The notes: generated by a model from the letters alone, not told the origin. 64,000 bases of DNA from Streptomyces sp. ITFR-21 (GCF_031844685.1 NZ_CP134605.1:2079501-2143500); one strand, 5' to 3'. Counted from the stretch's first letter, positions 8,952-20,480 are shown. Numbers and translations are program-made.

Positions 8952-9224
8952 CCCCGGCGCCGCGCCCCCGTCGGCCTCGTCCGCGCGCGGGGCCCGCTGT
9001 CCTGCCGCCCGGCGCCCGCCGGGGCACGCGGGGCACGCGCGAGCAGCCGCGGCGAACCCGCACGGCCCGCCGCCCGGGGGCCCGCCCCCGGGCGCGGGGG
9101 ACCGCGCGCACCATGTCACCGACCCAAGGGGCCACCCACCAAGGGGGCGGGGAACCGCGCGACCAGCCACAACGAACCCGCACAGCGTCACCGACGCCAA
9201 GGGCCGCCCCGCCCGGCCCAGGGG

Positions 9225-9695
9225 TCACCCCGCGGCCACCACCACGGTCCCGGCCGCCTTGTCGTGCAGGCACTGCCGGTTGGGCCGGTCCCAGGCGCAC
9301 CACAGGGAGTCCAGCAGCCAGTACAGCGGGCCGATCAGGACGACGAGCAGCACACCGGGCAGCGCGTAGACCGCGGCCCGCGTCCAGGCCGGCCGGCCTG
9401 CGGGCACCGCGCCGCCGTCCAGCAGCACCACCCGGATCCCCAGCACCATCTTGCCGAGCGTCTGGCCGCGGGCCGACGTCATGGCGCCCTCGTAGGCGAA
9501 GTACAGCACGAACACCAAGGCGCTGAGCAGCACCTGGTCGGCGTAGGAGAAGTCGTCGGGGGAGGTCGGCCCGGCCAGCGCCGCGGCCAGCAGCCAGTCG
9601 ATCGCGACCAGGACCACCGTGTCGATCACGCGGGCCAGAAAGCGGCTGCCGAGCCGGGCCGGCGCGGGGGTGCCCGAGGGCAGGTCAGCGGTCAT
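9225..9695 (-). CDS. RDD family membrane protein
   Basis: 156 residues with the RDD architecture: LGSRFLARVIDTVVL with the Arg/Asp pair in helix 1, a second and third hydrophobic segment, and the conserved GQTLGKMVLGIRV loop. RDD proteins are small membrane proteins, some reported as transporters of ions or compatible solutes. The specific role is unknown. It is the first of three RDD genes transcribed leftward in a row (9225-12407). Confidence 0.88.
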   Translation of the reverse strand: MTADLPSGTPAPARLGSRFLARVIDTVVLVAIDWLLAAALAGPTSPDDFSYADQVLLSALVFVLYFAYEGAMTSARGQTLGKMVLGIRVVLLDGGAVPAGRPAWTRAAVYALPGVLLVVLIGPLYWLLDSLWCAWDRPNRQCLHDKAAGTVVVAAG

Positions 9696-10109
9696 GGCTG
9701 ATCAGTAAATCAGCCATCCGGATGACCGTACAGCGAGGTCCGGAGGATTCCGGGACCCGCCGACGCGGTCGGGCCGGACCACGCCGGGCAGGTCCTCGGC
9801 GGCGGCCGGCGACAGGGTACGGGGCCCGCGCGCGGACCGGGTGCCGGGGCGGCGCGCGGGCCGGGGCAACGCCGACCGCCCTGCCGCGAAAGCCGGACCG
9901 GCGCGCGGGCCGCCGAGGCCGGTGCGGTGCCTTCCCTCGGCGAGAACCGAGGCTGCGCACGGGCCGCCGGGCCGGAGCAACACCACCCGCCCCACCGCGA
10001 AAGCCGAAGCGGCGCAGGCCGCCGGACCGGCACCGGGCGGAACCGGTCGGCACGCGGCACACGCCCGTACCGGGTGCCGGGTCCCCGCCCCGGCCCCCGC
10101 CCCGCAGCC
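9696..10109. other. GC-rich spacer with an imperfect direct duplication
   Basis: 414 bp between two RDD genes. Two related segments of about 55 bp, each containing CGCGAAAGCCG, begin near 9861 and 9971. No ORF here shows a recognisable product. The plus-strand frames encode only low-complexity Arg/Pro/Gly sequence. Confidence 0.45.
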
Positions 10110-10871
10110 TCAGGTCACCTCGACCACCACGGTCCTGGCGGCCTTGTCGTGCACTCCCTGCCGGTAGGGCCGGTCGAGGGCGACCGTGACGCCGATGAGC
10201 AGGAACCAGACGCAGTAGCAGCAGAAGACAGGGAGCCACAGCACGGCCGCCCGCACCGCGGCGGCCGTCGGTGTCGGTACGCTGCCGTCCGCCAGCATCG
10301 CGATCCGCAGGCCCATGGCCCGTTTGCCGAGGGTCTGGCCGGTGGCCTTGGTCAGATACCACTCGTAGAGGAACCCGACGACGGCCGCGAACACCCCGCC
10401 GACCGCCGAGCGGCCGACGTTCACGTCGCCGCGCTGCGCGCCGATCACCGCCCACTCCAGCAGGTACGCCGGGACCAGTACGACGACGACGTCCACGATC
10501 CGGGCCAGCACCCGCCTGCCCCGGCCGGCCAGCGGCGGCATACCGGCCAGCGGGTCGGGACCGGGCCGCTGCCCGGGGCCCGGGGGGCCGTCCGCGGAGG
10601 GGTTCCGCCCGTACGGGCCCCGGTCGTACGGGCCCTGATCGCGCGGCCCCTCGCCGTACGGGCCCGGACCGTACGGATCCCGGTCGTGCGGGCTTTGGCC
10701 GAAGGGACCGCCGCCCTGGCCGCCCTCCCCGTCCGCGTGCGGACCACCGGGGGGCGGGGCACCGTGCGGGCCGCCGTACGCACCGTCGCCGGACGGCGGA
10801 CCGCCGCCGTCCCCGGGCCGCTTGGCGAACGGGTCGTCAGGGGATCCGGGGCCCGGCTGATCGGTACTCAT
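10110..10871 (-). CDS. RDD family membrane protein with Pro/Gly-rich N-terminus
   Basis: 253 residues from the ATG at 10871 (MSTDQPGPGS). An ATG four codons upstream is possible. The first about 115 residues are low-complexity Gly, Pro, Asp and Tyr with repeated GPYGxGP-like units, probably disordered and cytoplasmic. The RDD domain follows (GRGRRVLARIVDVVVV, then TGQTLGKRAMGLRI) and ends with the family-typical HDKAARTVVVEV. It is a paralogue of the genes on either side. Disordered Pro-rich extensions on RDD proteins are common in actinomycetes and have no assigned role. Confidence 0.87.
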   Translation of the reverse strand: MSTDQPGPGSPDDPFAKRPGDGGGPPSGDGAYGGPHGAPPPGGPHADGEGGQGGGPFGQSPHDRDPYGPGPYGEGPRDQGPYDRGPYGRNPSADGPPGPGQRPGPDPLAGMPPLAGRGRRVLARIVDVVVVLVPAYLLEWAVIGAQRGDVNVGRSAVGGVFAAVVGFLYEWYLTKATGQTLGKRAMGLRIAMLADGSVPTPTAAAVRAAVLWLPVFCCYCVWFLLIGVTVALDRPYRQGVHDKAARTVVVEVT

Positions 10872-11045
10872 GTCCCGAGTCAACCCCGGGGGTACGGCGG
10901 GCGCCCCCCGCGCGATCCGTTCGGGGTATCCGGGACGGACCGCTGCGGGCCCGGCCGGACGACGCCAGCCGCGCGGCCGGTTCGGTCACCCGGTCCGCCG
11001 CCCGCCGGGCCCGTCGAGCGGTCACCCGGTCACCCGGTCGACGGG

Positions 11046-12407
11046 TCAGCCGCCCGCCACGAAGGTACGGGCCGCCTTGTCGTGCCAGCACTGCTTCCAC
11101 GGCCGGTCGAACAGGCACCACAGCAGCCCGAGCGCACCGACCACCAGCACGTCCAGCACCGCGCGCGTCAGCCAGCGGCGCAGACTCGCTCCGAAGCGCG
11201 GCGGCGTTTGCGCCTCGATGTCCAGCACCCGCAGACCGACCAGCTTCTTGCCCAGCGTCCGGCCCCACTTGACGGTGGGCAGCACCTCCAGCAGCAGCCC
11301 GGCGGCGACCGCGACCACCAGCACCGCGCCGAGCTGCACCCCGGTGGTGCCGTCGATCAGGTACACCCTGACCGTCTCACCGGTCAGTCTCGCCGCGTCC
11401 ACCTTGTCCTTGGCGTGGTGGTACGCGGCCGACCCCAGCGGCAGCGCCGCGGCGCCCACCACGGCGGAGGCGACGACGGTGTCGACCACCCGCGCGGCGA
11501 ACCGCCGGACCAGCCCGCCCGGCCGCTCCGAGCGCAGCGCGCCGGCGAACGGGTCGGCGGCCACGGGACGCCACGGGGCCGCCGGCCCGGCGGCGCCCTG
11601 CGGCTCCCCCTGCCGGGCCAGGTCGTGCACCCGGGCGGCCCAGGGCGCGCCGGACTGCGGCGCGGCCGGCGGCGGTTCGTACTGCGACAGCGGTTGGGGC
11701 CGGGCCTGGGGCAGCGGCTGGGCCGGGGACTGGGGCTGCGGCTGGGCCGGGGACTGGGGCTGCGGCTGCGGCTGCGGTGCGGACGGCTGCGCGGGCTCCG
11801 CGGGCGCGGGCCGCAGCGGCTGCGGGACGGGTTGGACCGGCGGGATTGGCTGGGCGTACGGCGGCGGCGCCTGCCGGGCCTGCGGCACGGCCCGGGGCCG
11901 CGCCGACTGCGAGTCCGGCCGCGGGTCCGGCTCGGGCGAGCCCCAGGAGATCCGCGGCGGCTCGCCGGTGCGCGGCACCGGCCAGGCGGGCCCGGACGTC
12001 CCGGCCAGCGGCGCCCGGGGGTCCTCGTCCAGGTACACCGGCCCCAACTCGTCCACCGGGGACGCCGGAGCCGGTGCGGGCGGCAGGGCGGCACGGTGCC
12101 CGGCAGCCGCCGCGGACGCGGGCCCCTCGGCCCGGGGCGCCCGGGGGTCCTCGTCCAGGTACACCGGCCCCGACTCGTCCACGGCGGGCGCGGGCGGGGC
12201 GGGCGCGGGCGGGGCGGGCGCCGGGATCACGGCCGGGCCCGGCACCGGCGCCGGGCCGTCGTCGACCGGCCGGCTCGTACCCGGAACCCACGCCGAGCCG
12301 TTCCAGTAGCGGATGTAGTGGGGAATCGACGGGTCAGGGTAGTAGCCCGGGACCGGCGAGGCGGAGTGCGGCGAAGAACCGGAGGAGCCAGAAGTGGGTG
12401 CGCTCAT
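11046..12407 (-). CDS. DUF2510/RDD family membrane protein
   Basis: 453 residues. A DUF2510 motif lies at residues about 19-42 (PVPGYYPDPSIPHYIRYWNG), a short domain found at the N-terminus of many actinobacterial membrane proteins. Next comes a Pro/Gln/Ala-rich linker of about 250 residues that contains two copies of a GPVYLDEDPRAP unit. An RDD domain closes the protein (GRTLGKKLVGLRVLDIE ... HDKAARTF). It is the third RDD paralogue of the cluster and is divergent from the SsgA-family gene. The ATG at 12407 places DUF2510 at the usual distance from the start. Confidence 0.88.
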   Translation of the reverse strand: MSAPTSGSSGSSPHSASPVPGYYPDPSIPHYIRYWNGSAWVPGTSRPVDDGPAPVPGPAVIPAPAPPAPAPPAPAVDESGPVYLDEDPRAPRAEGPASAAAAGHRAALPPAPAPASPVDELGPVYLDEDPRAPLAGTSGPAWPVPRTGEPPRISWGSPEPDPRPDSQSARPRAVPQARQAPPPYAQPIPPVQPVPQPLRPAPAEPAQPSAPQPQPQPQSPAQPQPQSPAQPLPQARPQPLSQYEPPPAAPQSGAPWAARVHDLARQGEPQGAAGPAAPWRPVAADPFAGALRSERPGGLVRRFAARVVDTVVASAVVGAAALPLGSAAYHHAKDKVDAARLTGETVRVYLIDGTTGVQLGAVLVVAVAAGLLLEVLPTVKWGRTLGKKLVGLRVLDIEAQTPPRFGASLRRWLTRAVLDVLVVGALGLLWCLFDRPWKQCWHDKAARTFVAGG

Positions 12408-12652
12408 GGTTCACGGATTCCGTATCTGCTCGGCCGGCTTGTGCGTCCACATCTACCAGAACGACGGACCGGACGAACCCACTCCCGCCCGTCCTTAACC
12501 CCTGCGTGCCGCCGTGCGCCCAGGGTTCGGTAAAGGTGAACCGAATTTTCGGAACCCGCGTAATGGTTGGAGAGGCACACGCTCTCTCCAGGTGCAGGCC
12601 CCCGAGTCAACCTCCCCGCAGGGGCCCCCGCGCCGAGGAAAGGACGTCGACC

Positions 12653-13132
12653 ATGCAGACCGTGGTGGAACGCGAACTCGAAATGCAGCTCGTCCTGTCA
12701 CCGGAACGCAGCATTCCGGTACCCGCCAGGCTGGCCTACCGCTCAGCGGACCCCTACGCCGTGCACATCACCTTCCATGTGGGCTCCGACACGCCGGTGC
12801 AGTGGACGTTCGCCCGCGAGCTGCTGGTGGAGGGGGTGTTCCGGCCGTGCGGCCACGGCGACGTGCGGATCTGGCCGACGAAGGTCAGCGGCCGCAGCGT
12901 CATCTGCCTGGCGCTCAGCTCGCCGGACGGCGACGCGCTGCTGGAGGCGCCCTCGGCCGTGGTCTCCGCCTGGCTGGACCGCACTTTGCGGGTGGTCGCC
13001 CCCGGCGCCGAACACGAGCAGTTCAGCCTGGACGACGGGCTCAGCCGGCTGCTGGCACCGGCGGCCGGCGACGAGGGGTGGCCGCGCGACCCGGGCGCGG
13101 GCCGGGACGACGGCCCGGACGCCACCGCGTGA
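12653..13132 (+). CDS. ssgG: SsgA-family sporulation/cell-division protein, probably SsgG
   Basis: 159 residues with the SsgA-like protein (SALP) core: VPARLAYRSADPYAVHITFH, WTFARELLVEGVFRP, GDVRIWPTK and LSSPDGDALLEAP. SALPs are found only in sporulating actinomycetes and control septum placement and spore-wall formation together with SsgB and FtsZ. The ssgG name rests on recalled synteny with the GlcD-type oxidase, hpd and the Lrp gene, not on an alignment. The acidic C-terminal tail is slightly longer than usual. GAGGAAAGG lies well placed before the ATG. The leader holds nested inverted repeats at 12524-12556 and 12569-12589. Confidence 0.85.
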   Translation: MQTVVERELEMQLVLSPERSIPVPARLAYRSADPYAVHITFHVGSDTPVQWTFARELLVEGVFRPCGHGDVRIWPTKVSGRSVICLALSSPDGDALLEAPSAVVSAWLDRTLRVVAPGAEHEQFSLDDGLSRLLAPAAGDEGWPRDPGAGRDDGPDATA

Positions 13133-13189
13133 TCGGGGCCGGCCGGGCCGCCGCGCGGTCGCAGCGGCCGGACCGGACGCCCCGGGCCG

Positions 13190-14557
13190 TCAGAACAGCT
13201 TGCCCGGGTTCAGCAGCCCCAGCGGGTCGAACACGGCCTTCACCTGGCGCTGGAGCTCAAGGCCGGTCGGGCCCAGCTCCCTTGCCAGCCACTCCTTCTT
13301 CAGCAGCCCCACCCCGTGCTCCCCGGTGATGGTGCCGCCCAGCGCCAGGCCGAGTTCCATGATCGCGTCGAAGGACTCCCGGGCCCGCCGGGACTCGTCG
13401 GGATCGCGCGCGTCGAAGCAGACCACGGGGTGGGTGTTGCCGTCCCCCGCGTGCGCGCACACGCCGATCGTCAGGTCGTGCTCGGCCGCGATCGCGGCCA
13501 CCCCGTCGAGCATCGCGCCGAGCTGCGAGCGGGGTACGCAGACGTCGTCGATCATGGTGGCGGTGGAGACCCGCTCCAGCGCGGTCAGCGCCAGGCGCCG
13601 GGCCTGGAGCAGCAGTTCGGACTCGGCCACGTCCTGCGCCGGGACCACGTCGGTGGCGCCGGCCGCCAGGCACAGCTCGCCGAGCGCGGCCAGGTCGGCC
13701 GCCGGGTCCGGGGTGTCGAAGGCGGCCAGCAGCAGCGCCTCGGTGGTCTCCGGAAGCCCCATCTTCGCCATCGCGTTGACCGCGCGGACCGTGGTGCCGT
13801 CCATCAGCTCCAGCAGCGACGGTACGTGGCCGCCCGCCATGATCGAGCTGACCGCCTCGCCCGCCGCCGCGGCGGACGGGAACTCCGCGACCATCGCGAG
13901 CTGCCGCGGCGGCGCGGGCCGCAGCGCGAGCACCGCCTTGACCACCACCCCGAGGGTGCCCTCGGAGCCGACGAACAGCCGGGTCAGGTCGTAGCCTGCG
14001 ACGCCCTTGGCGGTCCGCCGCCCGGTGGCCAGCAGCCGCCCGTCGGCGAGCACCACCTCCAGGCCGAGCACGTACTCCGCGGTGACGCCGTACTTCACAC
14101 AGCACAGGCCGCCGGCGCCGGTGCCGATGTTGCCGCCGATCGTGCAGGTCTCCCAGCTCGACGGGTCCGGCGGGTAGCACAGGCCCTGCTCGGCGACGGC
14201 CCGGGACAGCGTGGCGTTCACCACCCCGGGTTCCACCACCGCCGTCCGGTCGACGGGGTTGATCTCCAGGATCCGGTCCATCCTCGCCAGCGACAGCACG
14301 ACGCAGCCGTCCACCGCGTTGGCGCCGCCGGACAGCCCGGTCCGCGCGCCCTGCGGCACCACCGGTGTCCGCAGCGCGGTCGCGGTCCGCATCACGTGCT
14401 GCACCTCTTCGGTGGTGCGCGGCAGGACGACGGCCGCCGGGGCGCCGGCCGGTGAGAAGCCCGCCATGTCGCGGGCGTAGGAGGCGGTGACGTCGGGGTC
14501 GGTGAGGACGGCGCCTTCCGGCAGCCCGGAGCGCAGCCGTGTGATCAGGTCGGACAT
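13190..14557 (-). CDS. FAD-binding oxidase, GlcD/D-lactate dehydrogenase type
   Basis: 455 residues. The N-terminal PCMH FAD-binding domain is clear (GARTGLSGGANAVDG and GGNIGTGAGGLCCVKYG), followed by the FAD-linked oxidase C-terminal domain with the conserved ITGEHGVGLLKK and the terminal NPGKLF. The family oxidises 2-hydroxy acids such as glycolate, D-lactate or D-2-hydroxyglutarate. The substrate cannot be assigned here. The gene lies convergent with ssgG and 95 bp downstream of hpd on the same strand. Confidence 0.9.
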   Translation of the reverse strand: MSDLITRLRSGLPEGAVLTDPDVTASYARDMAGFSPAGAPAAVVLPRTTEEVQHVMRTATALRTPVVPQGARTGLSGGANAVDGCVVLSLARMDRILEINPVDRTAVVEPGVVNATLSRAVAEQGLCYPPDPSSWETCTIGGNIGTGAGGLCCVKYGVTAEYVLGLEVVLADGRLLATGRRTAKGVAGYDLTRLFVGSEGTLGVVVKAVLALRPAPPRQLAMVAEFPSAAAAGEAVSSIMAGGHVPSLLELMDGTTVRAVNAMAKMGLPETTEALLLAAFDTPDPAADLAALGELCLAAGATDVVPAQDVAESELLLQARRLALTALERVSTATMIDDVCVPRSQLGAMLDGVAAIAAEHDLTIGVCAHAGDGNTHPVVCFDARDPDESRRARESFDAIMELGLALGGTITGEHGVGLLKKEWLARELGPTGLELQRQVKAVFDPLGLLNPGKLF

Positions 14558-14652
14558 GTCTCCAGCCTGTCACCACGGGGCCCGCCGGGGAAGTCCGCCT
14601 GTCCCGCGGCCCCCGGCGGCAGGCCCCGGCGGCGGCCCCCGGCGGCGGGCCG

Positions 14653-16363
<1,711 letters not shown>

Positions 16364-16568
16364 GGGCTGTCGGGTGGATCTCCGCGGCGTCGCGGCCCCA
16401 GGGACCCTGCCGCCTCCGGGCCGCCTGGCGGCGTGCCGCCGGTCGGGCGGCCCGGTCCCCGTACGCCGGGCCGGCCGAGGCAGCGGTGGCGGCCGGCGCT
16501 CTACCCGCCGTCCGCGCCGAGCCCGCCGGCGCCGCACGCCGGCCGGCGGGGGGAGTCGGCCGCGGACT

Positions 16569-17357
16569 TCAGCACCCGGGTACCGGCTGTCCCGAGCGCA
16601 GCGCCGACAGGGCCGACAGCGTCCCCTTCAGGGTCGTCACCGCGATCAGGGTGAGGCCGCGGGGCAGCTGCGCCTGGGCGTCGGCGCACTCGCCGCGCGG
16701 CACGATGAAGACGGTGGCGCCGTCCCGCCGCGCGGCCTGCTCCTTCAGCGGCACCCCACCGACCGCGCCCACCGTGCCGGAGGCGTCGATGGTGCCGGTG
16801 CCGGCGATGGCCCGGCCGCCGGTGAGGTCGCCGCCGTGGCCGTCACCGGCCACCTTGTCGATGATGCCGAGGCTGAAGAGCAGGCCGGCGCTGGGGCCGC
16901 CCACGTCGGCCAGCCGCAGGTCCACCTTCACCTCGGCGGGCGACAGCCCGAGCTGCTTGAGCGCGGCGGCGGTGGCCGCGTCCTGCGAGTCGGTCATCTC
17001 CTTCTCGTTGACCTTCGCGATCTCCTGCACCGAGCCGCCGCCGGGGTAGACCGAGTCCCGCGGCATCGCGGCCCGGTCCCCGGCGAACCACGCCCTGGCC
17101 ACGTCGATGAAGTGCACCGACGCGTCCGGCTCGGTCGCCGCGATCGTCACCATCCGCAGCTGCCCGCTGGTCGTCCGCACCGGGGTACCGGTGACGCTGA
17201 TCACCGGCGTGCCCCGGTCGGTGCCGAGGACGTCGGTGGTCGGGCCGGGCACCACGATCGACACCGGCAGCGGCGCGAAGGCGGCCACCGCCAGCAGGAC
17301 GGCCACCACCACCACGCACGCGGCGAGGGTCCGGGGCCGGCGGGAAAGCGTAGGCAT
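16569..17357 (-). CDS. membrane-anchored PDZ/Lon-type serine protease-like protein
   Basis: 262 residues. One N-terminal transmembrane segment (TLAACVVVVAVLLAVAAFAP) is followed by an extracytoplasmic region and a Lon-like S16 proteolytic domain. The Ser of GGPSAGLLFSLG and the Lys of GGVPLKEQAARRDG match the Ser-Lys dyad. This domain set is the widespread actinobacterial YlbL-type protein (PDZ plus Lon protease). YlbL in Bacillus cleaves a cell-division inhibitor after DNA damage. The PDZ part is short here. The ending (SALRSGQPVPGC) has a terminal Cys. Confidence 0.86.
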   Translation of the reverse strand: MPTLSRRPRTLAACVVVVAVLLAVAAFAPLPVSIVVPGPTTDVLGTDRGTPVISVTGTPVRTTSGQLRMVTIAATEPDASVHFIDVARAWFAGDRAAMPRDSVYPGGGSVQEIAKVNEKEMTDSQDAATAAALKQLGLSPAEVKVDLRLADVGGPSAGLLFSLGIIDKVAGDGHGGDLTGGRAIAGTGTIDASGTVGAVGGVPLKEQAARRDGATVFIVPRGECADAQAQLPRGLTLIAVTTLKGTLSALSALRSGQPVPGC

Positions 17358-17502
17358 GCGCCCGACCCTATTTCACCGCCGCGGCGGCCCGGCCGCCGCC
17401 CGCGTCACGGTCCGCTCACGGTCCCGCGCCCGTCGTCCGCCCGTCCATCGTGCCGTGTCCGGTCCGCGCCGCGTCCTGTCCGCGTCCCGCCCCGGCTCCC
17501 GC

Positions 17503-18291
17503 TCAGCGCAGCGCGTCCGCGACCTCGGTGGCCGCCTCCACCACCCGCAGGCCGACCCGCTCGGGTACGGCGTTGGCCAGCATCACCACGCCGACGCTGC
17601 CCTCGATGCCGGGTACGCCCAGCAGCGGCGCCGCGGCGCCGCTCGCGCCCGCCTCCAGCTCACCGTGGGTGAGCACGTACCGGACCTGGTTGACCGCCCC
17701 GCCGGCGCCGATCGTACGGTCGCTGCCGTCAGTGCGGCCGGCCGCACCCGCCCGCTGGTGGCCGGCGACCTCGGCGTACACGTCGGCCGGGTCGGTGCCG
17801 CCCGCCGCGAACATCTCCCAGCTGCCGCCGTCCGCGGTGGGCTGCATCCCGCGGCCGGCCAGGATCGCCCGGCCGGCCGCGCCGCGGCTCAGCGGGTGCC
17901 GGAAGCCGGTGCGGTAGGCGACGTGGTAGTCGGTCCAGGTGGGCTCCACCACGGCGACGGCCAGCGCCTCGGTGCCGTCCACCAGCGTGAGATGGGCGGT
18001 GGCCCCGATGTCCTCGGCCAGCGAGCGCAGCGCCGGCAGCGCCGCCTCCCGCAGCAGCGGGTGCACCTGGTGCGCCAGGCCCAGTACTCCGAGCCCGACC
18101 CGAGCCCGGCCGCCCAGGTCGCGGCGGACCAGCGAGTGCTGCTCCAGCGTGGCAAGCAGCCGGTACACCACGGTGCGGTTGACCCCCAGCTTTGCGGCCA
18201 GCTCGGTCACCGTCAGCCCGTGATCGGTGTCGGCGAGCAGTTTGAGGACCCTCAGGCCCCGGTCGAGCGTTTGAGACGTCTCCGCGGTCAC
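17503..18291 (-). CDS. IclR family transcriptional regulator
   Basis: 262 residues: an N-terminal winged HTH (TLDRGLRVLKLLADTDHGLT ... NRTVVYRLLATLEQH) and a C-terminal effector-binding domain (GRAILAG, later GVPGIEGSVGVV). I chose the GTG at 18291 because AGGAGGGGG lies six bases upstream. The longer ATG at 18417 would add 42 residues of low-complexity sequence. The adjacent genes on the same strand are a Lon-like protein and a helicase, so the target operon is not evident. Confidence 0.9.
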   Translation of the reverse strand: MTAETSQTLDRGLRVLKLLADTDHGLTVTELAAKLGVNRTVVYRLLATLEQHSLVRRDLGGRARVGLGVLGLAHQVHPLLREAALPALRSLAEDIGATAHLTLVDGTEALAVAVVEPTWTDYHVAYRTGFRHPLSRGAAGRAILAGRGMQPTADGGSWEMFAAGGTDPADVYAEVAGHQRAGAAGRTDGSDRTIGAGGAVNQVRYVLTHGELEAGASGAAAPLLGVPGIEGSVGVVMLANAVPERVGLRVVEAATEVADALR

Positions 18292-18546
18292 GACGCCCCC
18301 TCCTCGTGAAATCGACGGCGTCTCACGGATGGCACGCACTGCCGGTCCCGCGGCAGTGCGCGGAGAGGCCGCCGGACTGGTCGGCATACCGGCTGCGCTC
18401 CGCGGCTGCACTGCCACGTCGCGTGCGTGACCGGCACCGTAGCGAGCCAGTACCGCTCAGCGGAAGGGGTCGTCCACAATCCGGGCGCCGCCTTGACCCG
18501 TCCTTGAAGTTCTCCGGCACGACTTTCTCCGCCAATCCGGTGGACA

Positions 18547-20337
18547 TCATCGCATCCGGGTCGCCCACTCCTGAACCTTCTTGATGCGTTCGGTGAGCTG
18601 CCCGGCGGTCGCCTCGGCGCTCGGCGGACCCCCGCAGATGCGGCGCAGCTCGGTGTGGATCACGCCGTGCGGTGTGCCGCTCTGGTGGTTGTACGCGGCC
18701 ACCAGAGTGTTCAACTTCTTGCGCAGTTCCAGGAGTTGGCGATGACTGACCACCGGCCGGCGGTCGGCGGGCAGCTCCAGCAGGTCGGCCTCTTCGTCCG
18801 GCTTCTTCTGGCTGTGGGCGATCTGCCGGGCCTGTCGGCGTTGGAGCAGTATCTGCACCTGGTCCGGCTCCAGCAGCCCGGGGATGCCGAGGTAGTCCTG
18901 CTCCTCCTCGCTGCCCGGGTGCGCCTGCATACCGAACTCGGCGCCGTCGTAGACCACCCGGTCGAACACGGCGTCGGACTCCAGCGCCTCGAAGGGCAGC
19001 GCGTCGTCCTCGGTGGCCTCGTCCTCGCCCCTCTCCGCCTCCGCGAGGAGCTTGTCCTCCTCGGCGAACGGGTCCTCCTCACCCCGCTTCCCCGGCTTGT
19101 CGAGCACGTGGTCGCGCTCGGCCTCCATCTCGCCGGCGAACTCCAGCAGCATCGGGATGGTCGGTACGAACACCGACGCCGTCTCGCCGCGCCGCCGCGA
19201 CCGTACGAAGCGGCCCACCGCCTGCGCGAAGAACAGCGGCGTGGAGATGGTGGTGGCGTACACCCCGACCGCCAGCCGCGGCACGTCCACGCCCTCGGAG
19301 ACCATGCGGACCGCGACCATCCAGCGGTCGTCGTTCGCGCTGAACTCCTCGATCCGCTTGGAGGAGCCGGTGTCGTCGGAGAGCACCACGGTGGCCTTGT
19401 GGCCGGTGATCTCCTTGAGCAGCTTGGCGTAGGCGCGGGCCGCGTCCTGGTCGGTGGCGATGACCAGGCCGCCGGCGTCCGGGATGCCCTTGCGGACCTC
19501 CGTGAGCCGCTGGTCGGCCGCGCGCAGCACGTTGGGGATCCACTCGCCGGTGGGCGCCAGCGCGGTCCGCCAGGCCTGTCCGACGGCGTCCCTGGTCATC
19601 GGCTCGCCGAGCCGCGCGGACAGCTCGTCGCCGGCCTTGGTGCGCCAGCGCATGGTGCCGCTGTAGCTGAGGAAGATCACCGGCCGGACCACGCCGTCGG
19701 CCAGCGCGCTGCCGTATCCGTACGTGTAGTCGGCGGAGCTGCGGCGGATGCCGTCGTCGCCCTCCTCGTACGTCACGAAGGGGATCGGGTTGGTGTCCGA
19801 CCGGAACGGCGTGCCGGTCAGTGCGAGCCTTCTCGCGGCCGGTTCGAAAGCCTCCAGGCACGCCTCGCCCCACGACTTGCTGTCGCCCGCGTGGTGGATC
19901 TCGTCCAGGATGACCAGCGTCTTGCGCTGCTCGCACCGGTTGCGGTGCAGCATCGGGCGTACGCCGACACCCGCGTACGTCACCGCGACCCCGTGGTACT
20001 CGCGGCTCACCGGACCCGCGCTGTACTCCGGGTCCAGCTTGATGCCGATCCGGGCGGCGGCGTCCGCCCACTGCGTCTTCAGGTGCTCGGTGGGCGCCAC
20101 CACGGTGATCTGCTGCACCAGGTGGTTGTGCAGCAGGTACGAGGCCAGCGTCAGCGCGAACGTGGTCTTCCCGGCCCCCGGGGTGGCCACCGCCAGGAAG
20201 TCCCGCGGCTGCGCGGCCACGTACGCGTCGATCGCCCTTTGCTGCCAGGCCCGCAACTTGCCCGCCGTCCCCCAGGGGGCGCGCCCGGGGAAGGCGGGAG
20301 ACAGGTGGTGATGCGTGTTCGAAGCGGTGGTAGTCAC
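18547..20337 (-). CDS. DEAD/DEAH-box (SF2) helicase
   Basis: 596 residues. SF2 motifs in order: Walker A ATPGAGKTT, DEIHHAG (motif II), LTGTPFRSD (motif III) and QAVGRFVRSRRRGE (motif VI). The N-terminal LRAWQQRAIDAY is the Q-motif-like start of XPB/RecG-like DNA helicases (type III restriction/ERCC3 group). The acidic linker (EEDPFAEEDKLLAEAERGEDEA) and the coiled-coil C-terminus are typical of the Streptomyces orthologue. The GTG at 20337 has an ACGGAG ribosome binding site. It is probably a DNA-repair or housekeeping translocase, but the exact role is unknown. Confidence 0.9.
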   Translation of the reverse strand: MTTTASNTHHHLSPAFPGRAPWGTAGKLRAWQQRAIDAYVAAQPRDFLAVATPGAGKTTFALTLASYLLHNHLVQQITVVAPTEHLKTQWADAAARIGIKLDPEYSAGPVSREYHGVAVTYAGVGVRPMLHRNRCEQRKTLVILDEIHHAGDSKSWGEACLEAFEPAARRLALTGTPFRSDTNPIPFVTYEEGDDGIRRSSADYTYGYGSALADGVVRPVIFLSYSGTMRWRTKAGDELSARLGEPMTRDAVGQAWRTALAPTGEWIPNVLRAADQRLTEVRKGIPDAGGLVIATDQDAARAYAKLLKEITGHKATVVLSDDTGSSKRIEEFSANDDRWMVAVRMVSEGVDVPRLAVGVYATTISTPLFFAQAVGRFVRSRRRGETASVFVPTIPMLLEFAGEMEAERDHVLDKPGKRGEEDPFAEEDKLLAEAERGEDEATEDDALPFEALESDAVFDRVVYDGAEFGMQAHPGSEEEQDYLGIPGLLEPDQVQILLQRRQARQIAHSQKKPDEEADLLELPADRRPVVSHRQLLELRKKLNTLVAAYNHQSGTPHGVIHTELRRICGGPPSAEATAGQLTERIKKVQEWATRMR

Positions 20338-20480
20338 GTTCTCCGTCGTGGGTCGGCGTCACGGCATGGGGTGTCCCCCGGTCGTACGGAAACCGCCTCA
20401 GCCTACCGGCCGCCCCGCCCGCCGCCGGGCGTCCGCCCCGCCGCACCGCGCGGGTGCGACCCAGCTCACAGCGGTCGTGC

